DNA of 7,212 nucleotides, taken from contig CAILKC010000879.1 of NCBI GenBank assembly GCA_903834675.1, positions 1 through 7,212 of the forward strand. Direction: 5' to 3'. The notes beneath the pieces were generated by a model. That model ran no database searches, had not been told where the DNA came from, and saw only the letters and a program-made list of their open reading frames with translations. Shown here piece by piece: positions 5,184-7,212 of the stretch (within the stretch, counting starts at the first letter, position 1; each line of letters opens with the position of its first letter). The stretch comes from an uncultured Victivallales bacterium (GTDB lineage: Bacteria; Verrucomicrobiota; Lentisphaeria; Oligosphaerales; JAFGRS01). The translations under genes and the position numbers were made by a program.

Positions 5184-7212
5184 CTACTGGCCAGCGTCGC
5201 CCACGCCCAACCTCCCGACCCTCTGCCCATAGCCCCTGCCGGAGAGGAAAAACAAGGGGGGAAGAGGAGTCTTCGCCGCCTCGATGGTGGCCATGATCCT
5301 GATGTCTTTAGCCGCCGGATTCATCGGCAGTCCAGAGAGGGTCAGCGTGGTGGTTGCCCCGCGTGCTTTGCCGGTCACGGCGAGGTGGTGGGCCACCCCG
5401 TTGGACAGGGTCAGGGTCGCGCTGCCAACGGCGGTGGCGCCGAACGGGGCCAGCTCGAGACCGAGGGTCCAGGTTCCGTCCATCGGCCCCGGGAGGTCCA
5501 GCGTCACGGTCTGCGAGACGGGGGTGACGACCGGGCCGAGTGCGATGCGGCCGCGGGCTCGGCCGACGAGCTGCCGGGCCGCGGCGTCCAGATCCAGATC
5601 GAGGGTGAGGGCGACGCGGATCGCCCTGGCGTCGTCGTGGCCCTGCAGAACCAGACGCGCCACCAGGGCGCCGCTGGAGCCCTTGGCAAGACCCTTGACG
5701 GACATCGTTACCGGCACCCGCCGCGAGTCGGTATTGACCTGCAGGGTGGCCATGCCCGTGAGCTTACCGGCGGTGTCATGCACGACCTCCAGCGTCAGCG
5801 GGTTGCCAGCCACGGCGGTGGAGTAGGCGCCGCTCAGGTCGAACCAGCCGCGCCCTGCGGCCACGGGGGCCGCGACCGGGGATGCCGACGTCTCCACCGC
5901 GATCTCGCCGCGGTCGGCCCGGAAACTGGCCATGCCGCGGAGGCTCTTGACGCCGGGGGACCCCGCAGGGACGGAGACCCGGTAGGTCAGTTTGACGGGC
6001 CAGATGGTGGGCGCCTTGATCCAGGCGAAGCCAAGGAAACCGGTCGTCCCGACAGCGGGCGCGATCTGGGGCGCCGGACGGTTTACGACGCCCAGGAAGG
6101 TCCAGCCCGCGGGCAGCGTTTCCTGTACCATCAGGCTGGTCAGCGCGGCTGGGGCGGAGTGCGTCAGCGTCACGGATACGTCCAGCGTTCTCCCGGCGGC
6201 GTCAGTCGAGGCGCCGACCTCGCGTGCTGAGGTCAGGATACCCGCCGCGCTGGCACCCTTGCCGGCGACCAGGTTGGGGGCATAGCCGTCCTCGGTGCCC
6301 GCTTCGGGGTGGTAACCGCCGCGGTTGTAGAACTGGATCAGGCGCGTCAGCTCGGGCCAGAGCTGGATGATCCAATCGTGGTTTTGGTCGGCCTGGTGCG
6401 CCAAGCCGGTCTCGTCTCCGGCCCCGGGGGCATAGCCGTCTTCGGTGCCCGCTTCGGGGTGATAGCCCGCGCTGTTGTAGAACTGAATCAGGCGCGTCAG
6501 TTCCGGATCGAGTTGGATGATCCAATCGCGGTTCTGATCGGCCTGGTGTTGCGGCGGGTGAGCGTACTGGGCGGTGGTCTCCACATCCGCCGTGATCGTG
6601 GTTGGCAGGGTCGGCGACCAAGCGCTGAAGACCCAGTTCATCTCGGGCGTGACCGTCGGCGCCAGCGGCGGCGGAGCGCCGTGGTTGACCGTCTCGGTCA
6701 CCGTCGGGGTGTCCCCTGCCAGACGCCCGTGTTCTCCGGGCCGGAAGGTGACCGTGTGCGTGACGACGGCCGGCGGCAGTGAAGCTGGGTCGAACGGATC
6801 GCTGCTGCTGGCGAATTCAGCGCGGTTGTTGGCCCCATCGCCGTCGGGATCGGCGAGCGGGTCGCTGAGGCCGAAGGCGGCCGCCCAGGCATCGCCCAGG
6901 CCATCGCCGTTGGCATCGGTCTGCGGCGCGGGTTCCAGCGCGGGCGGGGCGGCAATCCGGTAGGTGGCGGTCCGAATCGGGGTGTACATGCCGACGACGG
7001 CGTAGTGCCAGGCGTTGTCGTCGTGGTCGTAGTACGAGAAGCCCGTGGGGCTGTCGGCGTAGGCCCAGAGAGTGGTGTTTGACGTGAGCGACGGCGGGCT
7101 GGCGGCGGAGTAGAGCGTCCAGGGCAGGGACGGGTCGGTGCGGAAATGGACCGGAGCGTCCGGCGTGGCCGTAAGGCGCACCGTCAGACCGCCAGCGGCC
7201 CCCGGCGGATAG
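5184..7212 (-). CDS. Modular secreted/surface protein, C-terminal 675 residues (5' end outside window)
   Basis: The frame is open to the window edge, so the start, any signal peptide and any catalytic domain lie outside. Visible modules in order (numbered from the first codon in view): 1-90, a beta-rich segment resembling the chitobiase C-terminal/Ig-like fold; 99-133, two calcium-loop motifs, D-A-N-G-D-G-L-G-D and D-P-D-G-D-G-A-N-N-R-A-E-F (thrombospondin-3/dockerin-like); 152-217, an InlB-B/Listeria-Bacteroides-like repeat (VTFRPGEHG...WVFSAWSP...AQYA); 222-263 and 272-313, two near-identical HQADQN.DW...TEDGYAP modules; about 324-448, a beta-sandwich resembling DUF11 or cohesin-like folds (TLPAGWTF, FAWIKAP, YRVSVPAG); about 455-667, a further beta-rich, Thr/Val/Leu-rich domain I do not recognise. 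Probably exported and extracellular; function unknown. It ends at TAG 5184-5186, converging on the GH116 gene. GTG at 7181 is an internal Val, not a start. Confidence 0.85.
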   Translation of the reverse strand, partial: YPPGAAGGLTVRLTATPDAPVHFRTDPSLPWTLYSAASPPSLTSNTTLWAYADSPTGFSYYDHDDNAWHYAVVGMYTPIRTATYRIAAPPALEPAPQTDANGDGLGDAWAAAFGLSDPLADPDGDGANNRAEFASSSDPFDPASLPPAVVTHTVTFRPGEHGRLAGDTPTVTETVNHGAPPPLAPTVTPEMNWVFSAWSPTLPTTITADVETTAQYAHPPQHQADQNRDWIIQLDPELTRLIQFYNSAGYHPEAGTEDGYAPGAGDETGLAHQADQNHDWIIQLWPELTRLIQFYNRGGYHPEAGTEDGYAPNLVAGKGASAAGILTSAREVGASTDAAGRTLDVSVTLTHSAPAALTSLMVQETLPAGWTFLGVVNRPAPQIAPAVGTTGFLGFAWIKAPTIWPVKLTYRVSVPAGSPGVKSLRGMASFRADRGEIAVETSASPVAAPVAAGRGWFDLSGAYSTAVAGNPLTLEVVHDTAGKLTGMATLQVNTDSRRVPVTMSVKGLAKGSSGALVARLVLQGHDDARAIRVALTLDLDLDAAARQLVGRARGRIALGPVVTPVSQTVTLDLPGPMDGTWTLGLELAPFGATAVGSATLTLSNGVAHHLAVTGKARGATTTLTLSGLPMNPAAKDIRIMATIEAAKTPLPPLFFLSGRGYGQRVGRLGVGDAGQ
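6276..6548. repeat. Two 123 bp direct repeats encoding EDGYAP modules
   Basis: 6276-6398 and 6426-6548 are 123 bp direct repeats with a 150 bp period and about 16 mismatches (roughly 87% identical). Many differences are in third codon positions, so the encoded peptides are more alike than the DNA. Each unit encodes HQADQN.DW, then ELTRLIQFYN, a GGYH-like turn and TEDGYAP. This suggests an internal duplication kept under protein-level selection. Confidence 0.9.

Noticed and set aside
5082..6230. A 382-codon open frame on the plus strand following the GH116 gene
   Set aside because: It is antisense to the modular surface protein, whose repeats and calcium loops are clear. Only its first ~15 codons (the duplicated GEVAVER..YTPW) make sense, and these come from the tandem duplication.
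6276..6548. CRISPR-like direct repeats
   Set aside because: The units are 123 bp with only two copies and encode conserved protein sequence in one frame; this is a protein-level duplication.

Overview
The window reads as a 7.2 kb piece of a GC-rich bacterial chromosome. My best guess is a member of the PVC superphylum (Kiritimatiellota, Lentisphaerota or a relative). This is inference from three things: a short primary-like sigma factor, a cytoplasmic GH116 (formerly DUF608) glycosidase, and a large modular secreted protein with D-x-N-x-D-G calcium loops and tandem 'DW..L..ELTRLIQFYN...TEDGYAP' modules. I recall such modules from environmental genomes of this group. No phage, plasmid, CRISPR or transposase genes are visible.

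Layout, left to right. Positions 1-230 are non-coding and carry two copies of a ~59 bp repeat; the copy nearer the gene contains the stop codon and the terminator-like hairpin of the following gene. Two housekeeping genes lie on the minus strand: secG (1015 to 560, a SecYEG translocon subunit with a long Ala/Pro tail) followed by an HPr-type phosphocarrier gene (500 to 231). They are probably one transcript, from a promoter near 1119-1146, with a leader holding two strong hairpins. On the plus strand, tRNA-Leu(CAG) (1349-1435) has its own promoter candidate and a clear intrinsic terminator (1449-1487).

A strong extended -10 promoter (1595-1622) then drives a ~155 nt leader and a 277-residue sigma-70 family factor (1783-2616). 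Thirty-three bases later, behind a good ribosome binding site, starts a GTG-initiated 834-residue GH116 glycoside hydrolase (2650-5154). No terminator is visible between them, so they are probably co-transcribed. The 3' end of the GH116 gene contains a 44 bp near-perfect tandem duplication that shifts the frame and gives the enzyme an odd low-complexity C-terminus.

Convergent to it, with 29 bases between the stops, is the 3' part of a large multidomain secreted or surface protein gene (7212 to 5184, minus strand). Its start lies outside the window.

I see no single dedicated multi-gene system. The window is ordinary core genes plus one carbohydrate enzyme and one modular surface protein. The points most worth a second look are the EDGYAP modules, the frameshifting duplication in the GH116 gene, the duplicated stop-plus-terminator repeat behind the HPr gene, and the structured leaders of secG and the sigma factor gene.
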